Notes: a model not told the origin generated them from the letters alone. A DNA stretch of 36,168 nucleotides from an uncultured Saprospiraceae bacterium (GCA_937959275.1 CALGLU010000122.1:1-36168), one strand, 5' to 3'; numbered from the stretch's first letter, positions 15,881-23,966 are shown. Translations and numbers: made by a program.

Positions 15881-16052
15881 AAAAATAAAAGAGCAAATGA
15901 AAGCTCTCAAGGAACAACTAAACATTCAAGACAAAGACATTGCCGAAAACTTTGGCTTTGCTAATGCTCAAAGCTATCGAAGCTCAAGGGCTAGAGCTAA
16001 GTTTGATAATGGTTTGGTTTGGTTTTATAACTTGATTAAAGGAAATGATTAG
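15834..16052 (+). CDS. 72-aa HTH-like passenger protein
   Basis: Small basic protein starting MPKKKNPKQPTTVRSEKIKE. Residues about 30-62 (LNIQDKDIAENFGFANAQSY followed by RSSRARAKFDNG) look like a helix-turn-helix with a following helix, which suggests DNA binding. The start overlaps the preceding 54-codon ORF by 47 bp and its stop overlaps the next gene by 8 bp. It could be the regulator that reads the palindrome before the transposase, or a partner of the 143-aa protein. No named family is recognised. Confidence 0.65.
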   Translation: MPKKKNPKQPTTVRSEKIKEQMKALKEQLNIQDKDIAENFGFANAQSYRSSRARAKFDNGLVWFYNLIKGND

Positions 16053-16476
16053 AGGCTATTTAAATAATGATTTCAAGGTAAGACATGAAATTATTGAGGT
16101 TTTATATAAGCATTGGCATAGTTATGAAATAAAATACAATGAAGATGATTATTGGCTCAGTTTCATTGACATCAAAAATAGTCTTAAAACAAAATACCCT
16201 CACTACAGAATTGTTCAAGAACTCCAAAGATTAAATGTTGGTGGTTATATCAAATCAGGGATGCCCAAAAGGAAAAATGCGAAAGTTGCTTTTTACAGAT
16301 TACTTGATAAAGGAGAAAAAGCATATACTAGTCAAGATTTTTTGAAAGAGTCAAATATAAAAAGGGATGGTTGCAAGAAAAGTTTTTTTTGGATTGGAGG
16401 TGGATTCTCAGGATTTATTACTGCTTTATATTTTGCAATAAAGATTATAGACTTTCTAAAAGAATTATTACAATAG
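16045..16476 (+). CDS. 143-aa passenger protein with C-terminal membrane segment
   Basis: The last of the chain of overlapping small genes. Residues 1 to about 95 resemble a winged-helix fold: VRHEIIEVLYKHWHSYE, SFIDIKNSLKTKYPHYRIVQELQRLNVGGYI and a KVAFYRLLDKGEKAY strand-turn-helix. Residues about 112-142 (SFFWIGGGFSGFITALYFAIKIIDFL) form one membrane segment, so the DNA- or protein-binding domain would face the cytoplasm. A membrane-tethered winged helix in an insertion element is unusual. It starts 8 bp before the stop of the 72-codon gene. No known family; function unknown. Confidence 0.7.
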   Translation: MIRGYLNNDFKVRHEIIEVLYKHWHSYEIKYNEDDYWLSFIDIKNSLKTKYPHYRIVQELQRLNVGGYIKSGMPKRKNAKVAFYRLLDKGEKAYTSQDFLKESNIKRDGCKKSFFWIGGGFSGFITALYFAIKIIDFLKELLQ

Positions 16477-16549
16477 CCCAAAGCCCAAGTCCATTTAAAA
16501 AACCTAAAATTTTAGCATCTAAATCTTGTAGTATTTCACCAAATTCCAT
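16445..16549 (-). CDS. Possible 34-aa antisense membrane peptide
   Basis: On the minus strand ATG 16549 opens 34 codons to TAA at 16445-16447. The peptide starts MEFGEILQDLDAKILGFLNG and continues into a hydrophobic stretch ending ILLESL, a plausible single membrane span. It overlaps the last 32 bp of the convergent 143-aa gene; the other 73 bp lie in otherwise non-coding sequence. It may be a chance frame; low confidence. Confidence 0.25.
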   Translation of the reverse strand: MEFGEILQDLDAKILGFLNGLGLWAIVIILLESL

Positions 16550-16571
16550 AATTCAAATATAAAGCCAGCCC

Positions 16572-16592
16572 CTAGGTCTAAATTTTACCTAG
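16572..16592. repeat. Subterminal hairpin at the right end of the element
   Basis: CTAGGT and ACCTAG form a 6-bp stem around 9 bases, ending 5 bases before the right inverted repeat. It may act as a transposase-binding or transcription-stop site, or be incidental. Confidence 0.35.
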
Positions 16593-16597
16593 CTGTG

Positions 16598-16620
16598 GGT
16601 CCAACTGAGAAGTAATTGCC
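16598..16620. repeat. Right terminal inverted repeat of the IS1595-family element
   Basis: 23 bp ending GAAGTAATTGCC, the inverted counterpart of 14118-14140 with 21 of 23 positions identical. Confidence 0.93.
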
Positions 16621-16628
16621 ATTATTAA
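16621..16628. repeat. Target site duplication, right copy (ATTATTAA)
   Basis: Identical to 14110-14117, directly after the right terminal inverted repeat. Confidence 0.93.
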
Positions 16629-16694
16629 TTACCGTACCAGCTAAAAGCACATTAATTTTCAGATAAATAGAGTTGTATTTCGTATTTTAGAATC

Positions 16695-18284
16695 ATGCAC
16701 ACAGTCTTCCAAAAAAAAGTCCTGTTTTATGCCCTATGTATGCTGACAGGTTGGAGTTGTCATTCTCCCAATCAAATAAACCAACCAGCACCTAATATAC
16801 TATTCGCCATCATGGACGATGCCACTTGGGAGCATATGAGCGCATACGGATGTCAGTGGGTAAATACACCTGCGTTTGATTATGTTGCCAATAATGGCAT
16901 TTTATTTAATCGTGCGTATACGCCTAATGCAAAATGTGCACCTTCCAGATCGTGTATTTTAACAGGCAGAAACTCTTGGCAACTTGAAGAAGCAGCAAAC
17001 CATTGGCCACAATTCCCCATTAAGTTTAAGACATTTCCTGAGGCATTATCAGAACATGGCTATCACGTAGGACATACAGCAAAAGGCTGGGCACCAGGCA
17101 TTGCAAAGACATCAGATGGTGAACCAAGAAATCTCATCGGTAAAAAATATAACCAATCTACACTCACTCCGCCAACCACTGCCATTTCCAAAATCGACTA
17201 CACGTCAAATTTTAAATCATTTCTGGATGACAAGTCCGAAGAACAACCATTCTTTTTTTGGTATGGATCCACTGAACCTCATCGTGTCTATGAATATAAA
17301 TCTGGTGTCAACAAAGGAGGAAAATCACTTGCCGATATTAACGATGTCTATGACTTCTGGCCGGACAACCCTCAGGTTAGACATGACCTACTCGACTATG
17401 CTTTAGAAATAGAATATTTTGACAAACACCTCCAGCAGATGATTGACGAATTGAAAGCACGTGGAGAATTAAATAATACAATGATCGTCGTCACTGCAGA
17501 TAATGGTATGCCCTTCCCTCGCATCAAAGGGCAAGAATATGAATTATCAAATCACTTACCACTAGCTATCATGTGGTTAGATGGCATTGAAAATAAAGGC
17601 CGAACTGTGGATGACTTCATTTCTTTTATAGATTTTGCACCCAGTTTTTTGGACTTAGCTCAGATAAAAGATTCCGGCATGCAAACCATAACTGGACGTA
17701 GTCTCAGCACAATCTTTAATTCGACATCACAGGGACAAATAGAAGAGGATCGCAATCAGGTATTAATTGGAAAAGAGCGACACGACGTAGGCAGACCAGA
17801 TGACCAAGGCTACCCCATCAGAGGGTTGTTTGAAGAGGATTATTTATATATCTACAACTTTGAGTCAGATCGGTGGCCTGCCGGTGATCCTGTGACTGGC
17901 TATTTGAATTGTGATGGCAGTCCCACAAAAACAGAATGTTTAGTTGCTAAGAAAAATAAAGACAGTTATAAATATTGGTTGTGGAATTTTGGAAAGCGCG
18001 TCTCTCAGGAATTATACAATATTAAAACTGATCCCGAGTGCATGACTAATTTGGCCTTGGACGAAGAACATCAAGATCGACTGCGGACTATGCATACAGT
18101 CATGATGGATAAGCTCAAAGAACAAGGAGATCCTAGAGCTCTTGGGAATGGTCAACTCTTTGAAAGTTTCCCTTACATGGATCTAAAGACTGCGGATTTT
18201 TACAATCGGTATATGGCAGGTGAAGAGCTTAAGGCTGGGTGGGTGAACAAGTCTGATTTTGAGGCAAAATCAGAGTTAAAATGA
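16695..18284 (+). CDS. Sulfatase (S1 family, heparan N-sulfatase-like), secreted
   Basis: 529-aa type I sulfatase that hydrolyses sulfate esters or sulfamates. The formylglycine motif CAPSR starts at Cys81 (CAPSRSCILTGRN), with metal-ligand Asp41-Asp42 in FAIMDDATWEHMSAYG and TADNGMPFPR further on. The FAIMDDATWEHMSAYG block and overall order remind me of heparan N-sulfatase-like members rather than arylsulfatase A, but the substrate is not certain. The N-terminus is a signal peptide with Cys22 in a weak lipobox (GWSC), so it may be surface-anchored. Activity requires a maturase (anSME or FGE type) not seen in this window. The ATG lies 74 bp after the right end of the insertion element, so its native promoter may be displaced. 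Confidence 0.93.
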   Translation: MHTVFQKKVLFYALCMLTGWSCHSPNQINQPAPNILFAIMDDATWEHMSAYGCQWVNTPAFDYVANNGILFNRAYTPNAKCAPSRSCILTGRNSWQLEEAANHWPQFPIKFKTFPEALSEHGYHVGHTAKGWAPGIAKTSDGEPRNLIGKKYNQSTLTPPTTAISKIDYTSNFKSFLDDKSEEQPFFFWYGSTEPHRVYEYKSGVNKGGKSLADINDVYDFWPDNPQVRHDLLDYALEIEYFDKHLQQMIDELKARGELNNTMIVVTADNGMPFPRIKGQEYELSNHLPLAIMWLDGIENKGRTVDDFISFIDFAPSFLDLAQIKDSGMQTITGRSLSTIFNSTSQGQIEEDRNQVLIGKERHDVGRPDDQGYPIRGLFEEDYLYIYNFESDRWPAGDPVTGYLNCDGSPTKTECLVAKKNKDSYKYWLWNFGKRVSQELYNIKTDPECMTNLALDEEHQDRLRTMHTVMMDKLKEQGDPRALGNGQLFESFPYMDLKTADFYNRYMAGEELKAGWVNKSDFEAKSELK

Positions 18285-18373
18285 AAATCAAAATCAAAAT
18301 GAAAAAGGTAATAAGGGACTACTAAGCTCGACCAAAGGGAGAGATTGGTAAGCCCGGATTTAAACCCCTTGTT

Positions 18374-18397
18374 TTCCCCTTGAAAAGGGGAATTTTT
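18374..18397 (+). terminator. Rho-independent terminator after the sulfatase gene
   Basis: TTCCCCTT (18374-18381) and AAGGGGAA (18385-18392) form a perfect 8-bp stem with a 3-base loop, followed by TTTTT. The T-run is on the plus strand, so it ends the upstream sulfatase transcript and shields the convergent sulfatase gene. Confidence 0.85.
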
Positions 18398-18454
18398 ACT
18401 TAGTATTTCAAAATAAGCTAACTAACCCCGATCTAAAATAATTTACGAATAGAT

Positions 18455-19915
18455 TTACTGCAAATAACCTTGATGCTCAAATGCAAAAATATCTGAAGGC
18501 ACGCGAGCGGTTTTAAAAATCGATTCCATTTGCTCAACAATATCGGGATGCAATGCAGCGATGTTTTGTTCTTCTCCAATGTCATCTTTGAGGTTATATA
18601 ATTCTATTTTCCCATCAGGGTCTTTAAGTACATTGTAGCGAACGGCTTTCCAATTCCCTTTTCTTGCTGCAAGTCGTCCACCCTTCTCATGAAATTCCCA
18701 ATACAAATACTCATGTTTTTCTTGATTACCCTTTTCTAATAGCGTGGGTAAAAAAGAAATACCATCTATGTTTGACGGTGTCGATAATCCTGCAATCTCA
18801 CTAAAAGTTGGAAAGATATCCCAAAATGCTGAAGGATGATTGGTCCTAGAATTAGCTTTTATGTTGCCTGGCCACTTTGCAATCATTGGGACACGAATAC
18901 CGCCTTCATACAAATCGCGCTTAAATCCTTTTAAGGGACCATTGCTGTCAAAATATTCAGGATCAGCACCGCCTTCTTTATGTGGTCCATTATCCGAGGT
19001 GAATATAATAATGGTGTTATCAGCCAATCCTAACTCTTCCACCTTGTCCATGATATCACCAACTTGCTCATCTAGAATTTCTATCATGGCGACAAAAGCA
19101 GCATGTGTTTCCTCCTGAGATTGATACGGTCCATTTCTAAAGTCTTCTCCTTCATCATAGCCTTCATATGCTTTTTCAGGAAGATATTGACCACGATGTT
19201 TTTGCATATATCTCTCAGGTGCTGCTAGTTCAGCATGTGGGATGATGGTTGGTTTGAACAAGAAAAAGGGCTTGTCTTTATTCGCGTCTAGGAAGGCTAG
19301 AGATTGTTCGTGTATTAATTCAGGAGCGTATGCACCTTTCAAAATCCCCGCATTTTCTGAAAGTATTATTTTCTTGTCATTGTCCCATAGGTGGTGCGGA
19401 TAATAGTGATGGCCGAAGCGTTGGCAATTAAATCCATAAAAGCGATCGAAGCCTTGCTGCAATGGATCACCAGACGACCCTGGGAAGCCTAAGCCCCATT
19501 TGCCGAACGCGCCTGTTGCATAACCTTTTTCTTGCAAGGCTTCAGCTAAGGTGAATGTTTCGGCGGGTATCGGGTGTTGGCCTTCTGGTCTGACTTCTTT
19601 GTTGCCACGGACAAAGGTGTGGCCTGTATGTTGTCCCGTCATGAGAGCAGATCGTGAGGGTGCGCACACTGTACTGCCTGAGTAGTGATCTGTGAAGAGC
19701 ATGCCTTGGCTGGCTAGTTTGTCGATGTTGGGGGTGGAGAATAACTTTTGGCCATAGCAGCTGAGGTCGCCATAGCCTAGGTCGTCAGCTAGGATGTAGA
19801 TGATGTTGGGCGGAACTGTAGTTGTACTTTCTTGATCAGATTGAGGACTACAGGATACCAGCAAAAAGCAGAGTGCTAATAAGTATTGATGTGTATTCAA
19901 TTTTATATAATTCAT
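18455..19915 (-). CDS. Sulfatase (arylsulfatase A-like), lipoprotein
   Basis: 486-aa type I sulfatase. Cys84 begins the formylglycine motif CAPSRSALMTG; Asp44-Asp45 in YILADDLGYGDLSCYG and DNGPHKEGG carry further metal and substrate ligands. The signal peptide ends in lipobox LLVSC with Cys22, so the enzyme should be a lipoprotein on the outer membrane or in the periplasm. The blocks GKWGLGFPGSSGDPLQQGFDRFYGFNCQR and YWEFHEKGGRLAARKGNWKAV are typical of arylsulfatase A-like enzymes in Bacteroidota glycan-use loci. It is only distantly similar to the convergent sulfatase at 16695-18284. Together with the two oxidoreductases it suggests use of a sulfated polysaccharide, though no glycoside hydrolase or SusC/D pair is in view. 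Confidence 0.94.
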   Translation of the reverse strand: MNYIKLNTHQYLLALCFLLVSCSPQSDQESTTTVPPNIIYILADDLGYGDLSCYGQKLFSTPNIDKLASQGMLFTDHYSGSTVCAPSRSALMTGQHTGHTFVRGNKEVRPEGQHPIPAETFTLAEALQEKGYATGAFGKWGLGFPGSSGDPLQQGFDRFYGFNCQRFGHHYYPHHLWDNDKKIILSENAGILKGAYAPELIHEQSLAFLDANKDKPFFLFKPTIIPHAELAAPERYMQKHRGQYLPEKAYEGYDEGEDFRNGPYQSQEETHAAFVAMIEILDEQVGDIMDKVEELGLADNTIIIFTSDNGPHKEGGADPEYFDSNGPLKGFKRDLYEGGIRVPMIAKWPGNIKANSRTNHPSAFWDIFPTFSEIAGLSTPSNIDGISFLPTLLEKGNQEKHEYLYWEFHEKGGRLAARKGNWKAVRYNVLKDPDGKIELYNLKDDIGEEQNIAALHPDIVEQMESIFKTARVPSDIFAFEHQGYLQ

Positions 19916-19969
19916 GAATGAAAAATTCTCTTCTGAATATACAGCAATTCCTTAACTATTCTAAATCAA

Positions 19970-21640
19970 TTATATCAATGACTTAAAACGAGGTCGCTTA
20001 GGCTTAAACTCACCTTGCTCTTCTATTTTCTTCGCTTCATACGAACTATAATTGCCTTCAAAGAATCTAACATGAGCATCATCTTCAAATGCGAGAATGT
20101 GAGTGGCTAAGCGATCAATAAACCACCTATCGTGAGAGATGACAATCACACAGCCAGCAAAATTTTCGATTGCTTCTTCTAGTGCGCGCAAGGTATTCAC
20201 ATCGATATCATTTGTCGGCTCATCGAGTAGCAAGACATTACCGCCTTCTTTCAGTGTGATGGCGAGATGGACTCGATTACGTTCTCCTCCTGAAAGGACG
20301 GCTAACTTCTTTTGTTGATCTGCACCGGCAAAATTGAACTTGCTGACATAGGCTCTGACATTGACTTCCTTATTGCCGACATTGATTAACTCATGGCCAC
20401 CTCCAATGACTTCAAAAATCGTTTTCTCAGGCACTAAATCTTTATGAGATTGATCAACATAACTAAGCTGAGCCGTCTCCCCGATAGTGATAGTACCTCT
20501 ATCAGGTGATTCTTCACCCATGATCATTCTGAAGAGGGTTGACTTACCAACACCGTTAGCACCAATGATGCCAACGATTGCATTTTTAGGTACTGCAAAC
20601 GTAAGGTCTTCGATGAGGACTCTGCCGTCATAAGACTTAGTCACGTTTTCTAACTCTATGACTTTATCTCCTAATCGAGGTCCTGGTGGGATGAAAATTT
20701 CTAAAGACTTTTCTTTGTCTCGACCTTCTTGACCTGCTAATTTTTCGTAGGCAGAGAGTCTTGCTTTTCCCTTCGCTTGTTTGGCTTTGGGGTTCATGCG
20801 AGACCACTCTAGTTCTCGTTGGAGAGCTTTCTTTCGTTTTGACTCATGCTTTTCTTCTTGTTCAAGGCGGGTTGACTTTTGGTCGAGCCATGAACTATAG
20901 TTGCCTTCAAATGGAATGCCTTCTCCTCTGTCTAGTTCTAATATCCAACCAGCAACATTATCAAGGAAGTACCTATCGTGAGTTACAGCGATGACTGTGC
21001 CTGGGAAGCTCTTTAAAAATTGTTCGAGCCAGTGGACTGATTCTGCATCCAAGTGATTGGTAGGCTCATCTAACAATAAAATGTCTGGCTTGCTCAGTAA
21101 TAATCTACATAAAGCGACACGTCTTCTTTCCCCTCCAGATAAAACATCAACGGTTTGATCGTCTGGCGGTAGCCGCAAAGAATCCATAGCTACTTCGAGG
21201 GTGTGGTCTAACTCCCAAGCGTCATAGAAATCCATTTTTTCACCTAGCTCACCTTGCTGTTCTAGCAAAGCGGTCATTTCGTCGTCAGACATGGGTTCGG
21301 CAAATTTTGCATTGACAGCATTGTACTCATTAACCACATCGACAATGTGCTGTAGGCCTTCTTGGACAATTTCTTTTACCGTTTTGGTAGCATCAAGTTC
21401 TGGTTCTTGTGCCAAATAGCCAATCTTATATTCTTTATCAAAGGTTACCTTGCCTTCATAATTTTGGTCTAATCCGGCTGTTATTTTAAGGAGGCTTGAT
21501 TTCCCAGAGCCATTGAGACCAAGGACACCGATCTTTGCTCCATAGTAAAAGGAAAGCCAAATATTGTTTAGTACTTTTTTCTTAGGTGGGTACGTTTTAG
21601 ATACGCCTTCCATCGAAAAGATGATCTTATTGTCAGACAT
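19970..21640 (-). CDS. ettA: Energy-dependent translational throttle protein EttA (ABC-F ATPase)
   Basis: About 556-aa cytoplasmic ABC-F protein with two ATPase domains. The first has Walker A GLNGSGKSS, signature LSGGERRRVALCRLLL and Walker B ILLLDEPTNHLD; the second has GANGVGKST, LSGGERNRVHLA and VLLLDEPTNDID. The tightly charged linker RLEQEEKHESKRKKALQRELEWSRMNPKAKQAKGKARLSAYE is the EttA type. EttA binds the ribosomal E site and couples first peptide bond formation to the ATP/ADP ratio. The arm within the first domain and the full length agree with EttA. I choose the ATG at 21640 (MSDNKIIFSMEG), since the ATG at 21649 adds only three residues. Confidence 0.96.
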   Translation of the reverse strand: MSDNKIIFSMEGVSKTYPPKKKVLNNIWLSFYYGAKIGVLGLNGSGKSSLLKITAGLDQNYEGKVTFDKEYKIGYLAQEPELDATKTVKEIVQEGLQHIVDVVNEYNAVNAKFAEPMSDDEMTALLEQQGELGEKMDFYDAWELDHTLEVAMDSLRLPPDDQTVDVLSGGERRRVALCRLLLSKPDILLLDEPTNHLDAESVHWLEQFLKSFPGTVIAVTHDRYFLDNVAGWILELDRGEGIPFEGNYSSWLDQKSTRLEQEEKHESKRKKALQRELEWSRMNPKAKQAKGKARLSAYEKLAGQEGRDKEKSLEIFIPPGPRLGDKVIELENVTKSYDGRVLIEDLTFAVPKNAIVGIIGANGVGKSTLFRMIMGEESPDRGTITIGETAQLSYVDQSHKDLVPEKTIFEVIGGGHELINVGNKEVNVRAYVSKFNFAGADQQKKLAVLSGGERNRVHLAITLKEGGNVLLLDEPTNDIDVNTLRALEEAIENFAGCVIVISHDRWFIDRLATHILAFEDDAHVRFFEGNYSSYEAKKIEEQGEFKPKRPRFKSLI

Positions 21641-21694
21641 GAAACACATTCATTAGTGAGACTCGAAAATAGGCATAATTGTGCGACTCAAAAG

Positions 21695-21718
21695 GATATG
21701 ATTAAACTAAATCATATC
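21695..21718 (-). terminator. Probable terminator downstream of the 602-aa secreted protein gene
   Basis: GATATGATT (21695-21703) and AATCATATC (21710-21718) pair perfectly over 9 bp with a 6-base loop. On the minus strand the stem is followed by CTTTTGAG, a modest T-run. It lies about 70 bases beyond the stop of the secreted protein gene and before ettA. Confidence 0.5.
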
Positions 21719-21787
21719 GGATACTTGTCATATCCTCATTTATAACTTCAACCAAATAAAGATACGACTGATCATTCTTGTTTTAGA

Positions 21788-23596
21788 TTAAGGATTAATG
21801 ATTTGATCGGTTGTGGCATCATAATTAATACCCCATAAAACTGCAGATGGAGTCGATTGATGAGTATATTCTCCTCGATCATTTGCATCGATATAATTAC
21901 CTTGCAAAAATGGCTTTAGCCAAACACCTCCCGTGTTAGCGGCCTGAATAGGAATTCCGGAAAAATAAGTATTAAAGCCTAGCATCACATTTTCTTCAAT
22001 TCGTAGTGTTTGAAATGGCGTTAGATTTCCTGAATTTCTGACAATCCGTATCGCATTGACAGCGCCAACAGCGAAAGACTGCTCTGCTTGAGGAATCATT
22101 AAATCCCCATTATCCAAAAGGAATAAATTCCTACGAATGGTAGATGAAATCGTATTTTCAAATGTAGTTATAAAATCATAATGAGGATCATAATACTGCC
22201 ATTTGGAATTATCAGAAAGAGAATTACCTTGGTTATTTGAGGCTAGCGATATGTAATGTTTTTCGGTGGATGTATGCTTAACGACTTCATGTAATCCATA
22301 GTTTACATTTGCCAGCCATCTACCAGAGGGAATAACTAACACATTACTTTCTGCATAAAATATATTTTCTTCTATTAAAACACCACCAGAGGTTTTAACG
22401 GCATCTTGACCTAACCACTTAAAGCTGTTTGTTCTTATTACTCCTCCTGTTCCAGCAGTTTGTAAGGTAAGTGGTCGCTGAAATACTGCAGAAGAGACTC
22501 CAGCTCTTAAGCCTTTAACACCTTCAAAGTCATTGGATTCTATTAGAAAATATTTAACGTTAGGAGAAATATCGATGATCCGTTTATTATTAAATGAATG
22601 CAAGTAATCTCCTTCAGTAATTAAACACTGTTTAATTGTAACATTATCTGCATTGATAAAAATGGTTTTGTCATGGATTATATAGTCTTGAAGAATTGTT
22701 CCATCAGCTGTTACAGAAACTATATTTGATGAGACGGACACCCCAGCTGGCGCATTGGCAGAATTTAGGTTTTGAATTGTATTTACTGATGTTCTACCCG
22801 AGGTCTCAAAAAGTGCAATGACTTGCTCTTTAATTCCAGAAGATATAAGTGTCACTGCCAATGGATCTGAATATGGCCCATGTCCATTATTCACAGTTGA
22901 CATATTAACAGATTTCCATCGTACAACATGTGACTGATATGAACTGATCGAAGGATAATTATTCACATCAATTTTTCTAATTTCCAATGCGCTAAAATTA
23001 TTGAGATAAACAGCATTGGAGAAATCGCCCATTAAATACTCCGTTTCTGGCATGATAGAAACTACACGTCTAATAATCTGATCTCCCCCATCAGAGGGAT
23101 CACATGGCAACATGACATCAAACGAATCAGATTCCAAATTTGAAATGATAGGGTCATCTGGCTTTGCAGGTGCATGAGTTGGAGGATACCCAATTGAACT
23201 ATTTTTAATTAATTGCTCAAACATTAACTCGCTAGTCACCTTATGTTGTAAACGAAGAGCAAAAGCACCTTCGGGCAAATTACTGATCTGAATCCTTTTG
23301 TAGTTTTCATTCGAATTCAAATTTTGAAATACATTACGATCAATATCAAGAATATCTACATGATAATCCATAAGCACTCCTTTTAAACTAAATTCACCAA
23401 TTATAGGATTTGGGTGTAGAGTAATACAATCATTCGTCACGATAACATCTGCAAGATCTACTGTACTTGTGTTGTCAGGACAAGGAAGTTCACTCAATAC
23501 AAATAAGTTGTCCTCCGTATTCTCATGGTGCACAGAAAATGATCCATTAAAAAAAACTGAAGTCAAAATGATTAATACGTGAAATAGGTTTTGCAT
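21788..23596 (-). CDS. Secreted beta-helix-like protein with N-terminal sorting-domain-like module
   Basis: 602-aa exported protein with an N-terminal signal peptide (about 1-21). Residues about 58-131 resemble a type IX secretion (Por) sorting domain: LHPNPIIGEFSLKG, a central VDILD...NVFQNL strand pair and ISNLPEGAFALRLQHK...FEQLIK. Such a domain is normally the very C-terminus, not residues 58-131. A linker follows, then a region with YLMGDFSNAVYLNN; residues about 300-600 have repeated short strand-turn units (NVTIKQCLITEG, VKYFLIESNDFEGV, GGVLIEENIFYAES, LRIEENVMLGF, FLQGNYIDAND) typical of a right-handed parallel beta-helix, as in polysaccharide lyases of the chondroitinase B type. Catalytic residues are not identified. 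It probably acts outside the cell; the function is unknown. Confidence 0.7.
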   Translation of the reverse strand: MQNLFHVLIILTSVFFNGSFSVHHENTEDNLFVLSELPCPDNTSTVDLADVIVTNDCITLHPNPIIGEFSLKGVLMDYHVDILDIDRNVFQNLNSNENYKRIQISNLPEGAFALRLQHKVTSELMFEQLIKNSSIGYPPTHAPAKPDDPIISNLESDSFDVMLPCDPSDGGDQIIRRVVSIMPETEYLMGDFSNAVYLNNFSALEIRKIDVNNYPSISSYQSHVVRWKSVNMSTVNNGHGPYSDPLAVTLISSGIKEQVIALFETSGRTSVNTIQNLNSANAPAGVSVSSNIVSVTADGTILQDYIIHDKTIFINADNVTIKQCLITEGDYLHSFNNKRIIDISPNVKYFLIESNDFEGVKGLRAGVSSAVFQRPLTLQTAGTGGVIRTNSFKWLGQDAVKTSGGVLIEENIFYAESNVLVIPSGRWLANVNYGLHEVVKHTSTEKHYISLASNNQGNSLSDNSKWQYYDPHYDFITTFENTISSTIRRNLFLLDNGDLMIPQAEQSFAVGAVNAIRIVRNSGNLTPFQTLRIEENVMLGFNTYFSGIPIQAANTGGVWLKPFLQGNYIDANDRGEYTHQSTPSAVLWGINYDATTDQIINP

Positions 23597-23804
23597 GAAA
23601 ATTTGAGTTACTTGAATCTACAATACCGAACACGTTGATTGAAATATAACTGATCTACTAAAATTAGATCAATGGGTGTAAATATAAGAAATTAAAAGCA
23701 TCTTACAATTGATTTACCATTGCATCAAAAGAGGTTTTACTCTTTGCTCCACGACTCAGTTTCTAGGTTATGATTGCTACACCAACTTATTGTAATATTC
23801 AAAA
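23597..23804. promoter_or_regulatory. Upstream region of the secreted protein gene with a hairpin
   Basis: No gene is seen. TGATCTA (23651-23657) and TAGATCA (23665-23671) pair perfectly over 7 bp around a 7-base loop, about 55 bases upstream of the minus-strand ATG at 23596. It may lie in the leader or promoter of that gene. Confidence 0.3.
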
Positions 23805-23966
23805 TCATTCACATTCATTTCGATTTAAAATAACTAATGCTGCAATCACACCAGGGACCCATCCGCACAAGGTTAATAAGAATGTAATTATGATTGAACC
23901 ACATCCTTTGTCTAAAACTGCTAGAGGTGGAAGTATAATTGCTAGAAGGACTCTGAAAATGCTCAT
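23805..23966 (-). CDS. YqaE/Pmp3 family small membrane protein
   Basis: 53-aa ORF on the minus strand, ATG at 23964-23966, stop at 23805-23807; below the usual length cut-off. The sequence RVLLAIILPPLAVLDKGCG then IITFLLTLCGWVPGVIAALVI gives two membrane spans with the PPLAV...KGCG and CGWVPG...A signature of the Pmp3/UPF0057 (YqaE) family. Members are two-span proteolipids in plasma membranes, in yeast and plants linked to membrane potential and salt or cold stress; in bacteria the role is not clear. Length is exactly the family's usual. Match is strong and leaves little doubt that the plus-strand frame over it is a shadow. Confidence 0.93.
   Translation of the reverse strand: MSIFRVLLAIILPPLAVLDKGCGSIIITFLLTLCGWVPGVIAALVILNRNECE

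Larger units (their letters stand above)
14118..16620 (+). mobile_element. Complete IS1595-family insertion sequence with passenger ORFs, 2503 bp
   Basis: The borders are read directly from sequence: 23-bp terminal inverted repeats at 14118-14140 and 16598-16620, both starting GGCAATTACTTC and ending GTTGGACC, with 21 of 23 positions identical, flanked by the exact 8-bp direct repeat ATTATTAA. Inside, in order: a 5' region of about 660 bp with two tandem 165-bp leader units, a 35-codon basic ORF with a strong hairpin after it, an 18-bp palindrome, the ISXO2-like transposase, and three small overlapping ORFs of 54, 72 and 143 codons. Simple IS1595 members are about half this length; longer ones with passenger genes are known. 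The transposase is intact and the target duplication perfect, so insertion was probably recent. Confidence 0.93.

Noticed and set aside
9119-19915. Region considered as a full polysaccharide utilisation locus
   Set aside because: Sulfatases and oxidoreductases fit, but there is no SusC/SusD pair, no glycoside hydrolase and no regulator in view, so only a loose carbohydrate-related block is supported.
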